Notes: generated by a model not told the origin, from the letters alone. 64,000 nucleotides of DNA from Sutcliffiella horikoshii (GCF_020524325.1 NZ_JAIVKY010000002.1:62001-126000); one strand, 5' to 3'; shown: positions 16,382 through 24,571, counted from the first letter of the stretch. Numbers and translations: made by a program.

Positions 16382-17317
16382 TTAGTTTTTAAGACATTCG
16401 TAAGGATCAATCCTGATGGATTCCCAGTTGCCTTCAGTATTCTTTTTGAATTGAGAAATTAATACATCTGTATCATTTGTTAATTGATAAAAGATAAAAC
16501 GGTAAACGACTCCATCCGTACCAATAAAATCTATTGTTTTAACGTAACCGTCTTGTTTTGCAGGTAACTGCTTTTTTATTAATTTGCACCATTCTCCATA
16601 CATAATAGCAACTACGGCTTCCGCATCATGTTGCCACAGATGATAGGCTGCACAAAGGAAGTCTTCTCCGTACAATTTCATCTGGTCAATTTTGTATAAG
16701 TTATGTTCTTTTTTTAATTGGACATAGCCATAATAGTAAGCAAAATAGGTGACACCTTTTGATGAACCTTCAATGCTTTCCAACTCAATGAAATAGGGAA
16801 CCATGCCGTTTTCATCTGGCAGTCTGTTCAACTTAATTAAATTTAGGTGTCCAATTCCAGCAAACGATTGAAGATATTCATCATAGGAAACTCTATTTTG
16901 ATAGTCTTTAGTAAAAAAGTTATAAGCAATTGGAAATGGCAATTTTGCCATCCCTACAGTTCCGCACCCACCCAACTGGTTTTGGTTGAGGTTTTCTGCC
17001 TCTCTTAAAATACTAAAGTAGTTTAAAATCGTTTCGTAAGGATTCCGGGTTAATGTTGCAGGTAGTTTTATCTCTTTGTAATTTAATTCATAATAGGGAT
17101 CAAAAAATTGGGTGTTTTTAAAAAGGGTATTTTTTATAGGGAGGCGGGAAGGACGAAAATATTTTTCGGCATTACTGTTAGTTATTGAAGAAGTTTTGTT
17201 TCGTTCAACTGGCTGTTCAAATGTTTGTGGTTCGTAATGGGATCCCATAATGAGAGTCATTTCTTTTCTTGGATAATGTTTGAACGCACGATTTATCCAC
17301 TTTGTAAAGTGTTTCAA
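16382..17317 (-). CDS. Conserved hypothetical protein, 311 residues
   Basis: A soluble protein without signal peptide or membrane helix. The sequence has a distinctive centre (NQLGGCGTVGMAKLPFPIAY, about residues 112-131) and a DEYLQSFAGIGHLNLIKL segment; the second half alternates strands and aromatic residues (FAYYYGYVQLKKEHNLYKI) and has two Cys-containing helices (CAAYHLWQHDAEAVV, YGEWCKLIKK). I do not recognise a characterised family. The start at 17317 has AGGGGGAG upstream. It has its own terminator, so it seems to be a single-gene unit or the end of a short operon. Confidence 0.65.
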   Translation of the reverse strand: MKHFTKWINRAFKHYPRKEMTLIMGSHYEPQTFEQPVERNKTSSITNSNAEKYFRPSRLPIKNTLFKNTQFFDPYYELNYKEIKLPATLTRNPYETILNYFSILREAENLNQNQLGGCGTVGMAKLPFPIAYNFFTKDYQNRVSYDEYLQSFAGIGHLNLIKLNRLPDENGMVPYFIELESIEGSSKGVTYFAYYYGYVQLKKEHNLYKIDQMKLYGEDFLCAAYHLWQHDAEAVVAIMYGEWCKLIKKQLPAKQDGYVKTIDFIGTDGVVYRFIFYQLTNDTDVLISQFKKNTEGNWESIRIDPYECLKN

Positions 17318-17422
17318 TTAAACTCCCCCTACAAGAATATACTGCTTTACCTTATTCATTTTCTTGTAGGTTTATTAACGTTCATTTTTGTATAAAGACT
17401 ATTTGACCTCTATTACAAATGC

Positions 17423-17826
17423 TTAGAGCGAGTCAGCTTCTAAATTATCATAGTTCCATCTTGCATCTATTTCATAATAGTACACACCTTGTTCAGAAGG
17501 CGTTACCAAAGACTGGTTATACAATTTTTCCTCACCTTGTTTCATTCGAGCTATGGAAATATTGCTTGGTCTAGGATTGTAATGAAAGCTGATGTTAAAT
17601 TTAGAAGCTCCAGGAACTACTATTGGTTCTACTTTTTCAACAATTTCTGGAATAGAAGGGTATTTAGCACATTCATACCAACAATAAGTTCCCCTTACAA
17701 CAGTAATATCAACTGAGTCTATTTAAACATCAGGAATTGTGGTTTAGTCCCCTCTAATTTGTTTCCTGAACAACTTGCAGTTATTACAAGGATACTTATT
17801 GCTATAAAAAACATCAGCTTTCTCAT
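17423..17826 (-). pseudogene. Lipoprotein gene with a frameshift and a nonsense codon
   Basis: The ATG at 17826 (AGGGGATT upstream) opens a lipoprotein signal (lipobox TASC) and then GNKLEGTKPQ, but the frame soon ends at TAG (17719-17721). The other frame continues as PDV, TAA (17723-17725), then IDSVDITVVRGTYCWYECA and on to 17423, ending in a GVYYYEIDARW strand. A lost A in a CAA-A run would restore the first junction, and CAA to TAA explains the stop. The region is 404 bases, one short of a multiple of three. Two independent lesions make a dead gene the best reading. Confidence 0.78.
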
Positions 17827-17953
17827 GCACCAATCCCCTATCAACATGCAATAAATATAAAACGCCTCAATCCTGCGCAATTCAAAAATAAGGAGCGATC
17901 CCACTGATCCTATTATGGTGTAACCGCTCGTAGTTAGCCTAAACAAGAAAATG

Positions 17954-18565
17954 TTATTCCCCTGGCATATAGCCAATTACTTTGTTTGTATCTGCATCAA
18001 CCAGTATAATCGGTGTACTAGCTACAATGTTTTCTTTGTCTTTAAATGAAACAGAGCATACTTCTTTGCCTTTATAATTCTTATATAACAACTCATAATC
18101 TTTATTAACTATAACTTTCGTGACTGTTGCACTTTTCCATTCTTTTTTGGCACTATTACTCCAACCATTTTCTTCTAAGAAGTTCCAAGCTATTTCTTTA
18201 ATCTTCGAATAATTAGATGAGATAATATTGTTGATTTGCTTAATTGAACTAACAGATAAAGAGTAAATCGTATGTGTATCCTCTGTATTCATGATTGTTC
18301 CAGATTTTTCGTCAGCCCACAGGAAATAAGTTTCCTCCCCAATTTTAATTTTATATTCAGGGTCTGCCATATCGACAATACCTGGTTGTTTTTTTGAATT
18401 ACTTACTGCTTCTTTAATCATTTCAATTGTTTCTGTATCCTCTATAACTAATGTTTCGGAATTGCTCTCCATTGGTTCAATTGTTATCAGTTTTAAACTT
18501 TCACTATGCTGCTGACAGCCAAATAAACTAATTGATATTAGAAATAAAAATAAGACCAAACACAT
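17954..18565 (-). CDS. Putative lipoprotein, unknown function
   Basis: A protein of about 203 residues with a hydrophobic signal and lipobox LFGC followed by QQHSES. The mature part contains a repeated alpha/beta look: IEDTETIEMIKEAVSNSKKQ, then EYKIKIGEETYFLW and TIYSLSVSSIKQINNII (vaguely YhfM-like), and a C-terminal half with KEIAWNFLEENGW and TPIILVDADTNKVIGYMPGE, which resembles a PepSY-like strand-helix element. The start is uncertain: GGGAGG lies 17 bases before the ATG at 18565 and too far inside the GTG frame from 18601, so an ATA/ATT start between them is possible. Confidence 0.65.
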   Translation of the reverse strand: MCLVLFLFLISISLFGCQQHSESLKLITIEPMESNSETLVIEDTETIEMIKEAVSNSKKQPGIVDMADPEYKIKIGEETYFLWADEKSGTIMNTEDTHTIYSLSVSSIKQINNIISSNYSKIKEIAWNFLEENGWSNSAKKEWKSATVTKVIVNKDYELLYKNYKGKEVCSVSFKDKENIVASTPIILVDADTNKVIGYMPGE

Positions 18566-18602
18566 TTTTTTTATAAATAAAACCTCCCTGTCAGTTAGCA
18601 CA

Positions 18603-18657
18603 ATAAGGAGCTACAGTAACGACACCTACAGTTATTGCATTAAAGCTCCTAGATTGC
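18603..18657. repeat. Intergenic repeat-like segment (copy with AATCTAGG and GCTCCTTA)
   Basis: The minus strand here carries AATCTAGGA, AATGCAATA, TGTAGGT and GCTCCTTA. Related pieces appear at 19692-19735 (AATCTAGGA, AACGCAATA, TGTAGGT) and 20650-20698 (AATCTAGGG, GCTCCTTA). They may be degenerate copies of a small dispersed element; the alignment was made by eye. Confidence 0.3.
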
Positions 18658-18674
18658 GTAATAAGATAATGAGT

Positions 18675-19067
18675 TTACCCTTCAACTATCGCAAGGTATT
18701 TTTTTATTTTTCCTGGAAATTCAACAATTAAGATATCCCCTCTTTCTTTAGTGGTAAAAATCTTTGAACCAACAGGGAGTTTATTCGACATTTCATCTTT
18801 AAAATCTGTATTAGTATCATTTTTTGTTTGTATTTCACCAATTTGAACATCTTTTGTTAAAGTTAACTCTTCTACCCAATCAATATTAGTTTTGTAGATT
18901 ACTCCATCATACTGAAAAATATCCGCTTCAGAATCTAATGTTAAAACTTCCTCAGCATCAATATTATCACTTGATACAGTTGTAGTTCCCCCTTGATTGT
19001 TGCATCCTGTAATCATCAATAAAGCTAAGATTATCGAAACATAGAATAACTTCTTTAAAAATTCCAA
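18675..19067 (-). CDS. Putative lipoprotein, unknown function
   Basis: A 130-residue protein with a clear lipoprotein signal (IILALLMITGC at about residues 12-22) and a small acidic mature domain. The conserved-looking segments are IFQYDGVIYKTNIDWVEEL, KDVQIGEIQTK and GSKIFTTKERGDILIVEF, a pattern seen in several Bacillus hypothetical lipoproteins, ending in a KKYLAIVEG strand. The start has AGGGGTAGG upstream. Nothing indicates its role beyond a location on the outer membrane face. Confidence 0.7.
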   Translation of the reverse strand: MEFLKKLFYVSIILALLMITGCNNQGGTTTVSSDNIDAEEVLTLDSEADIFQYDGVIYKTNIDWVEELTLTKDVQIGEIQTKNDTNTDFKDEMSNKLPVGSKIFTTKERGDILIVEFPGKIKKYLAIVEG

Positions 19068-19210
19068 TTAACCTACCCCTTTTATATAGACATAAATTAT
19101 CTACCAAAAGTTACATATTATTAAACAAATGCTGCCCTTTTCTTATGATTGGAGTAGCACTATACACTAAATAGAAAGAAATCTAGAGTGCGATAGAAAT
19201 TCTACTAATA

Positions 19211-19678
19211 CTAATATGTAAATTGGATCGGAGAGTTAATATTCTCTTCTGTCACAATAAAAAAGATAGTGTAATTTTCGAAATCTAAGTGAAGAAATTT
19301 CATATCATGATTGGATAACCCCACTGGAACTTCTTCGTTTTCATTAACAATCCCCCATACATGGGAATCACCTTCTATTTCTGTTCCAGCATTCCACCAA
19401 ATACCTTCTTTAACAACAAGCTCTAAAGAAATCCTATGGTGGTTTCTTAGAGTATTATCCAAAAAGTAAAAAAAGTAAATTGTCTCCTTCACCTCATATA
19501 TAATAATGTCACTATTTTCTTTTAATTGAGTTTTTAAAACGTTTTCTTCTGAAAATTTACTGTTTATAATGTTTTCTATATCTTCAACATAATAATCATT
19601 ATCTTCTACATTTGATGTACAGCCAAAAAGTAGAGTAATACAAAATAACTGAATAATAGTTTTTATAAATTTGATAAT
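19211..19678 (-). CDS. Lipoprotein-like gene without a normal start codon
   Basis: The frame ending at 19211 is open up to a TAG at 19688-19690 and encodes a full lipoprotein: IIKFIKTIIQ, a hydrophobic core, lipobox LFGC, then acidic VEDNDYYVEDIEN and a mature domain ending SPIQFTY. A strong ribosome site (GGGGGGAG) is present, but the codons at the right distance are ATT (19676-19678) and ATC (19673-19675); no ATG, GTG or TTG occurs until an internal GTG at 19492, well inside the mature protein. Either a rare AUU/AUC start is used or the start codon has mutated. The mature function is unknown. Confidence 0.55.
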   Translation of the reverse strand: MIKFIKTIIQLFCITLLFGCTSNVEDNDYYVEDIENIINSKFSEENVLKTQLKENSDIIIYEVKETIYFFYFLDNTLRNHHRISLELVVKEGIWWNAGTEIEGDSHVWGIVNENEEVPVGLSNHDMKFLHLDFENYTIFFIVTEENINSPIQFTY

Positions 19679-19742
19679 AACTCCCCCCTATTAGAGATAC
19701 AGACCTACATATTGCGTTACAGTCCTAGATTCTGGAAGAAAG

Positions 19743-20069
19743 CTATTTTTTAGTTATTTTAATTTTTTTCGCAATGTACTGCCCTTCAAATACTTTTATC
19801 CACACTTTAACCTCTTGATTTTCATTCAAATCTTGAATGCTACTTATTTTTCCTGATACTTTAGTATTCTTCAAAAAATAAATTTCAGGAGTAAATGGTT
19901 CCTCTTCTGGATTTACTTTTATAGGATATAGGATAAATTTATTCTCTTCTAATTCTCCTACTATACCTCGATGATCTGGTTTAATTACATACCATCCTGA
20001 TAGGAATGCCACAACAACAACTATGAATATGGAAAGTGAAATTAATTCTTTTTTCACTCTATTTGTCAT
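19743..20069 (-). CDS. Membrane-anchored small beta-domain protein
   Basis: A 108-residue protein with one N-terminal membrane anchor (about residues 10-27, ISLSIFIVVVVAFLSGW) and an outer domain of about 75 residues with the look of a DUF3221-type OB barrel: GIVGELEENKFILY, then VSGKISSIQDLNENQEVKVW and YIAKKIKITKK. The start follows AAGGGAGGGAG. The family guess is weak and no function can be given. Confidence 0.6.
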   Translation of the reverse strand: MTNRVKKELISLSIFIVVVVAFLSGWYVIKPDHRGIVGELEENKFILYPIKVNPEEEPFTPEIYFLKNTKVSGKISSIQDLNENQEVKVWIKVFEGQYIAKKIKITKK

Positions 20070-20164
20070 CGTATTCTCCCTCCCTTATTCTTTAATACTG
20101 CCCTAATCCAAAGTAAGAAGCGATAAGCTATGCTGCCAACGCTACTATTTAGTTTAACAAGAGC

Positions 20165-20596
20165 TTAATTTAGATTTGTTTTAATATTCTTTTTATAAAC
20201 GTCCACTTTGTTCGCAGTAAATTTTAAAAATTGTAATTCTTCGTTGATTATGAGCTCAATATTAATATAGATTGGCAAATCGATTTCTTTAACCATATCT
20301 TCTAAAGCATAATATTCATTTTGTTTATCGTTATAATAAACAACAGAACTAATTGATACCTCGTCCCCTTCGATATCAAGACTGCACATCATAGGAAATT
20401 TTTCATCATTATTAGTGTTTAATTCTCCTAATACAATTGAACCGTTCAACTCTTCTGTAAAGTTCCGTTGTTCAGAAGGGCTTACCCACGTCTCGTCTTG
20501 TTCTTCATATTCTTCTTCATCTATTGTCCACTCCCATATAGGAAATTCTTTTAAGTCTTCAATGGTTAATTCATATACAGGTTTACTTTTTTTCAT
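20165..20596 (-). CDS. Acidic soluble hypothetical protein
   Basis: A 143-residue protein without signal or membrane segment. The N-terminal third is strongly acidic and Trp-containing (ELTIEDLKEFPIWEWTIDEE, then QDETWVSPSEQRNF); the rest alternates strands and short helices (CSLDIEGDEVSISSVVYYN, IYINIELIINEELQFLKF). The ATG at 20596 has GGAGG upstream and is preferred to the ATG at 20611, which would overlap that site. I do not recognise the family; small acidic proteins in such lipoprotein/hypothetical islands are sometimes immunity proteins, but nothing here proves that. Confidence 0.6.
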   Translation of the reverse strand: MKKSKPVYELTIEDLKEFPIWEWTIDEEEYEEQDETWVSPSEQRNFTEELNGSIVLGELNTNNDEKFPMMCSLDIEGDEVSISSVVYYNDKQNEYYALEDMVKEIDLPIYINIELIINEELQFLKFTANKVDVYKKNIKTNLN

Positions 20597-20711
20597 AAAA
20601 TCATCCTCCACTTCTCATTTTTCTTCATTACAGGAATGCTGCACAATACTTATCTAAGGAGCAAGCCTTTTTTCGGCAATCGCCCTAGATTGTTCAATAT
20701 CCTTTGTCTAA

Positions 20712-21207
20712 CTACATTAATTTAAAACCCTGTGATACTAAATCTTTTATTGTTGGGCTTACATAAGAATTGCATTCTTTTTCTTTTGGAACATTCTTTT
20801 TAATCCACTTTGAAAGTGTTTTATACCAATCATCCAGTTCTAGTGATTTCTGAACAAGTTGATTTTCGACATCCCAATATTTCATTTCCACCCAAAACCT
20901 TCCGCCACTAATCTCCTTATTCTTCCCTACCTCTCTCGGTTCTTGAAAACTCAATGACGGGGGATGCGGTAGAATCGATTATCTTTCTGTTATTAGGAAG
21001 CGTTATAAATTTCAAGTCACCTAAATCTGCTTTATAAAGATATAATTTGAACCATGCTTTTACCGAAAAGGGTTCAGGTAATGATGTTACACTTTTAGGC
21101 TTAGGATTATCGCCCTCAAATAATATTTCTCCACCATTGGTGATAACATAATGAACTAAGTCTTTTTCAATTTCTTTATCTATATAAAATGTAATTTGTT
21201 TTCCCAT
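20712..21207 (-). pseudogene. Hypothetical protein gene broken by a frameshift
   Basis: The frame from the ATG at 21207 encodes MGKQITFYIDKEIEKDLVHY and runs to VIEFSRTERGREE before a stop near 20917. The overlapping next frame carries on with the same flow (REVGKNKEISGGRFWVEMKY) to 20712. Total length is 496 bases, one over a multiple of three, and the frames cross around 20925-20950 in a GAGAGAGGTAGGGAAG stretch. The restored protein has about 165 residues and no membrane segment. The N-terminal half resembles sugar-binding or phage-neck-like hypothetical proteins only in general terms; function unknown. Confidence 0.7.
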
Positions 21208-21334
21208 ATCACACCTCGGAAACTTCTCAATGAAATAATTTTAATAATTAAGTATCAATTCCTTCTTCAATAATCCTGCCCGATTGCTCAATACCAATTA
21301 TTTCAAATGAAGAAAATATACTCAAGGTATTTTC

Positions 21335-21370
21335 CATAAAAAAGAAGCTCACCATTTTTCAGTAAGCGCC
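21335..21370 (-). terminator. Intrinsic terminator after the anti-sigma gene
   Basis: On the minus strand GCTTAC and GTGAGC form a stem around a GA-rich loop, followed by TTCTTTTTT. Confidence 0.6.
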
Positions 21371-21425
21371 TTTTATGTATCCTCCTTATTTACTTGTTGG
21401 AATAGCATAAACTCTTGAACTATAT

Positions 21426-22298
21426 TTAAAAATTCAACTCTGAAGTCTTACCAGTTATTACATTTCTATAAATCATTGCTCCTTGATCTGTCTGTATTAT
21501 TTCAAAGATCCCGTATCCTCGCGCCATGACTGTATAGATTTCATCTTCAGTTTGTTGTCTCGCTAGAATTACCGCATATTCCTTGCCTGGCTGCATTTTG
21601 TAATCGTATTCAGATGTGTATGAAATAAACTTAGTTTCTTGTTCTTCTCTGGAAAGTTTGGTTAAGCCCATTTTTTCTAATCCTACATATTCACTTCCAA
21701 CCCATGAATTCAATAGGTTGGAAATCCTGATGTCTCCCCCTTCGCTGAAAATCGTCTTTTTACCGGATAAATCATTTCCATGTATAGTATCAAGGATTTC
21801 CACTTCCAATGGTGTATAGGGCATATAGGTATAAAAGTTTTCATATTTAGGAAGTATTTCGGCCTCTTTAATGTTAAGAACTTTTAAGTGTACAATAGAT
21901 GTCCCCTCAAATAGTAAATTCCTAGGTTCTCTAGGATCCACCGCCCAGCTATTTTGGCTTTGAGAAACCGAATAAATATCCTCTGGGCTAATTTCTTCCT
22001 GAATGCTAACATTCTGTTTGTTCTCTATGATTAGTACCTTATCACTATGAATTCCCGCAAGGTTTTGAATGTCATTATGTTGTCCACCAATGCTCCAAAT
22101 GAGAATTGCTGCCATAGTCAAAGTTAGCAATGCAGTAGCAACTATCTTTCCATTTATAGGTATTCCTTTTTGGTCTTTAGTCTGACTCATTGCTAGTTCC
22201 TTGTTTATTCGGTTAGAAATACTTTTTAGGCTTTGTTTTTTTAAACTATGATTCTTAGGAAATGATTGTATCTCATCGTGGAGTCTAGAATTTTTCAT
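21426..22298 (-). CDS. Putative anti-sigma factor partner of the ECF sigma factor
   Basis: A 290-residue single-pass membrane protein: a cytosolic N-terminus of about 50 residues (QSFPKNHSLKKQSLKSISNR), one helix (about residues 52-69, IVATALLTLTMAAILIW) and a large outer domain. Its start overlaps the sigma gene stop by four bases (ATGA), the usual arrangement for membrane anti-sigma factors. The outer part includes YTPLEVEILDTIHGNDLSGK and YAVILARQQTEDEIYTVMARG, an arrangement seen in Bacillus proteins that sit beside ECF sigma factors, but no signal is known. Function is inferred from position and topology. Confidence 0.7.
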   Translation of the reverse strand: MKNSRLHDEIQSFPKNHSLKKQSLKSISNRINKELAMSQTKDQKGIPINGKIVATALLTLTMAAILIWSIGGQHNDIQNLAGIHSDKVLIIENKQNVSIQEEISPEDIYSVSQSQNSWAVDPREPRNLLFEGTSIVHLKVLNIKEAEILPKYENFYTYMPYTPLEVEILDTIHGNDLSGKKTIFSEGGDIRISNLLNSWVGSEYVGLEKMGLTKLSREEQETKFISYTSEYDYKMQPGKEYAVILARQQTEDEIYTVMARGYGIFEIIQTDQGAMIYRNVITGKTSELNF

Positions 22299-22804
22299 AT
22301 TTCTCGGCCCCCCATCTTTTTCTCCAGCGTTTTCAAAGCCCTATGGTAGCTGAGATTCACTTTACTCTCTGTCCAATTCAGCGCTTTCGCAGTCTCTTGA
22401 ACTGACAGCTCGTTGATTCCTCTTAACATGAGTACGTCATAATAGCTTTGCTTTAACATCCTAATTTCCATATAGAGTTCCAGTTTCGTTTCACTTAAAC
22501 CCACAATTTCCTCAGGTGAATCCGAACCCTTTGCTGTCAAACTGAATTGAAAATATCGTTTTCTTTTTATCTCTTCTTTCCTTTTCTTTCTACTTTCATC
22601 AATTGCCACGTTCCTGGCAATACTTATCAGCCAAGTTCGAGGGTTTGACTCCCCCTTAAATTTATGTATATTTCTTACGGCCTTCACAAAAGTCTCCTGT
22701 ACAAAGTCCTCCACATCCATACTTCCCGTATAATAGATTAGAAAATTGTAAATGTCATTATGATATTCTTGAAACCAGTCCCTTATCACGTTTTCGTCTC
22801 TCAT
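22295..22804 (-). CDS. ECF-type RNA polymerase sigma factor
   Basis: A 169-residue sigma-70 family protein of the extracytoplasmic type. Region 2 is seen as YNFLIYYTGSMDVEDFVQET with FVKAVRNIHKFKGE and PRTWLISIARN (about residues 17-70); region 4 is the helix-turn-helix YYDVLMLRGINELSVQETAK followed by WTESKVNLSYHRALKTL (about residues 122-160). The ATG at 22804 is chosen because GGGGGAGAAGGA lies just upstream; the frame is open further, but only through the promoter. An autoregulatory-type promoter lies 31 bases before the start. Confidence 0.92.
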   Translation of the reverse strand: MRDENVIRDWFQEYHNDIYNFLIYYTGSMDVEDFVQETFVKAVRNIHKFKGESNPRTWLISIARNVAIDESRKKRKEEIKRKRYFQFSLTAKGSDSPEEIVGLSETKLELYMEIRMLKQSYYDVLMLRGINELSVQETAKALNWTESKVNLSYHRALKTLEKKMGGREI

Positions 22805-22834
22805 TCCTTCTCCCCCGTGAAACCATATACTAAT

Positions 22835-22862
22835 TAGACGATAGTTTTCATTTAAACTTTCA
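22835..22862 (-). promoter_or_regulatory. ECF-type promoter of the sigma/anti-sigma operon
   Basis: On the minus strand TGAAAG (22857-22862) and CGTCTA (22835-22840) are 16 bases apart. This matches the TGAAAC / CGTC promoter class used by Bacillus ECF sigma factors (sigma-M/W/X type), and the -10 lies 31 bases before the start codon. Self-activation of the operon is inferred. Confidence 0.7.
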
Positions 22863-22904
22863 CTTAAATTAAATATTTTTTGTATATAGAGCTTTACCAA
22901 CTAA

Positions 22905-22927
22905 AAAGACACGTTGTTTTCAACGTG
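22905..22927 (-). terminator. Terminator-like hairpin upstream of the sigma operon
   Basis: On the minus strand CACGTTG and CAACGTG form a 7-bp stem with an AAAA loop, followed by TCTTTTTAG. It would stop transcripts from the right before the sigma promoter. Confidence 0.6.
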
Positions 22928-22982
22928 CCAAGTGAATCCACTTTGATTCAAACACTACTAATTATATATTTAAAAGTTGATA

Positions 22983-23022
22983 AATAGAAAATGACCCCCA
23001 GTTATTTACCAAGGTCATTTTC
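22983..23022 (-). terminator. Hairpin after the carbonic-anhydrase-like gene
   Basis: GAAAATGACC and GGTCATTTTC form a 10-bp stem; on the minus strand it is followed by TATTTATC, so the T-run is weak. It probably works together with the hairpin at 22905-22927. Confidence 0.5.
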
Positions 23023-23074
23023 TTGTTTATTAATCTAATAAATCTTCTATAAAAATAGAAATTTTTCTGCCCAC

Positions 23075-23551
23075 TTAATTTTGGTAAGGGTAATAATAAT
23101 CCTTATTAACGATATAACCATGAACTTTAACTGTCCTTGGAATTAAAGGATGCTTTTTTATAAACTCTATATTATTCTGAATTATACTCTCTGGATGGTT
23201 TGGTACACTAAGCCATTCCATCATATCTTTTTGTCCAAATGTTTTTATATAGTTTAGCGTTTGAATGACCTCTACCCTTCCTCCTCCTTCTTCCATGAGA
23301 GCATAAAGATCTTCTGGATCGATGGAGATCCCTTTGTCGTACTTTTCCACAATAATATAAATGTCCGCTATTTTCTCCATATAAACTGCCAATATTATAT
23401 TCCTCATAAGAGAGCTAAAGCCTTGTGAAATTTCCTCTTCATAGCTATTGATAATGATTAAGTCTTCTAGGTTTCTTTTTGTAATGTTTGCAAAATGTCT
23501 TTCCAACTTTCTGTCTAAACCTGTTAATACCAGCGCTTTATTATTCTCCAT
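23075..23551 (-). CDS. Carbonic-anhydrase-like protein lacking metal ligands, partner of SbtA
   Basis: A 158-residue soluble protein encoded 12 bases after the SbtA gene. The flow ALVLTGLDRKLERHF, then LIIINSYEEEI, SLMRNIILAVYMEKIADIYIIVEKYDKG and VIQTLNYIK follows the order of strands and helices in beta-carbonic anhydrases (start motif, RNAGG region, S-x-A-V helix, then the strand holding His and Cys). However, the protein has no cysteine at all, so the zinc site is absent. A regulatory partner of the transporter, like SbtB in cyanobacteria but of a different fold, is one possibility. The family link is by eye and moderate. Confidence 0.5.
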   Translation of the reverse strand: MENNKALVLTGLDRKLERHFANITKRNLEDLIIINSYEEEISQGFSSLMRNIILAVYMEKIADIYIIVEKYDKGISIDPEDLYALMEEGGGRVEVIQTLNYIKTFGQKDMMEWLSVPNHPESIIQNNIEFIKKHPLIPRTVKVHGYIVNKDYYYPYQN

Positions 23552-23563
23552 ATTAATTACCTC

Positions 23564-24571
23564 CTAATTAAGCAATTTTGCTATTTCATAATAAAAAGGA
23601 ATTCCTATAATTAAATTTAATGGAAAAGTTACACCCAGCGATAATCCCAAATAAATAGAGGGATTCGCTTCTGGTACAGATGTTTTTAATGCGGCTGGCG
23701 CAGCGATATAAGAAGCACTTCCTGCTAAGACTCCCATTAATGTAGCTCCCCCTAGTGATAAACCTATACTATTTCCCATTAATACACCCAATGTGCCCAA
23801 AAACAATGGAATACTTAAACCAAATATTAAGAGCTTCATTCCATGCTGCCTAACTTCTGGTAATCGTTCACCTGCTATTAATCCCATGTTTAATAAGAAA
23901 AGAATCAGAATACTACTATATAAATCCATGAATAGAGGTTTCACTATTGGTTTTATCTCTTCACCAAGAGACAGGCCGATTACCAAGCTTCCAAGTAGTA
24001 GCAAGATACTTTTACCAAAAAGGCTTTCCCTAATAACTTCTTTATCAATCATTTTCACGGATGCTGGCATAAAACCTATACTATGTGTCGGTATGTTTAG
24101 CGTAGTATCGTTTCTCTCCATTACTTTCATCAAAAAGATAGAAACTAAGATTGCAGGGCTCTCCATCAATACAACCATTGCATTCATAAACCCTTCATAA
24201 TGAATACCATTGCTGTCTAAAAAAGAAACGGCAGCCCCATACGTTACGATACTAATAGAGCCATAGGTAGCTGCAAGACCTATAGAGTTTTTAAAATCCA
24301 TCTTCATCAAACGCATAATAAACAGTATGATAAATGGAATTATCCCTCCTATCAGAAGCGTGGCTACAATAGGTTTAATCACAGAATGAAGGGAGTATTG
24401 AGATAGTTCAATCCCTCCTTTAAGCCCGATGGCAATCAGAAGGTAAATGCTCAAACCTTCGCTTAGTCCATTCGGAAACTTTAAATCGGATTTAAAAATT
24501 GCTGCTAAAAGTCCTAATACAAAGAATAGGACGACTGGTGATAATAAGTTTTGTACAATAATGTCTGACAT
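23564..24571 (-). CDS. sbtA: SbtA-family sodium-dependent bicarbonate transporter
   Basis: An integral membrane protein of 335 residues with about ten helices, matching the SbtA family (formerly DUF897). Family features are the start LLSPVVLFFVLGLLAAIFKS, FPNGLSEGLSIYLLIAIGLKGG (about residues 33-54), and the second-half repeat SPAILVSIFL and GSASYIAAPAALKTSVPEAN (about residues 284-303). Cyanobacterial SbtA imports bicarbonate with sodium; the same role is inferred here. The start has GGAGGGAAG upstream. It lies between a DUF2294/MpsC-like gene and a carbonic-anhydrase-like gene, which fits inorganic-carbon supply. Confidence 0.85.
   Translation of the reverse strand: MSDIIVQNLLSPVVLFFVLGLLAAIFKSDLKFPNGLSEGLSIYLLIAIGLKGGIELSQYSLHSVIKPIVATLLIGGIIPFIILFIMRLMKMDFKNSIGLAATYGSISIVTYGAAVSFLDSNGIHYEGFMNAMVVLMESPAILVSIFLMKVMERNDTTLNIPTHSIGFMPASVKMIDKEVIRESLFGKSILLLLGSLVIGLSLGEEIKPIVKPLFMDLYSSILILFLLNMGLIAGERLPEVRQHGMKLLIFGLSIPLFLGTLGVLMGNSIGLSLGGATLMGVLAGSASYIAAPAALKTSVPEANPSIYLGLSLGVTFPLNLIIGIPFYYEIAKLLN

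Noticed and set aside
7900-22300. Transposase, integrase or prophage genes to explain the accessory region
   Set aside because: None of the frames shows a recombinase or phage structural motif, so mobility is not supported by genes in the window.
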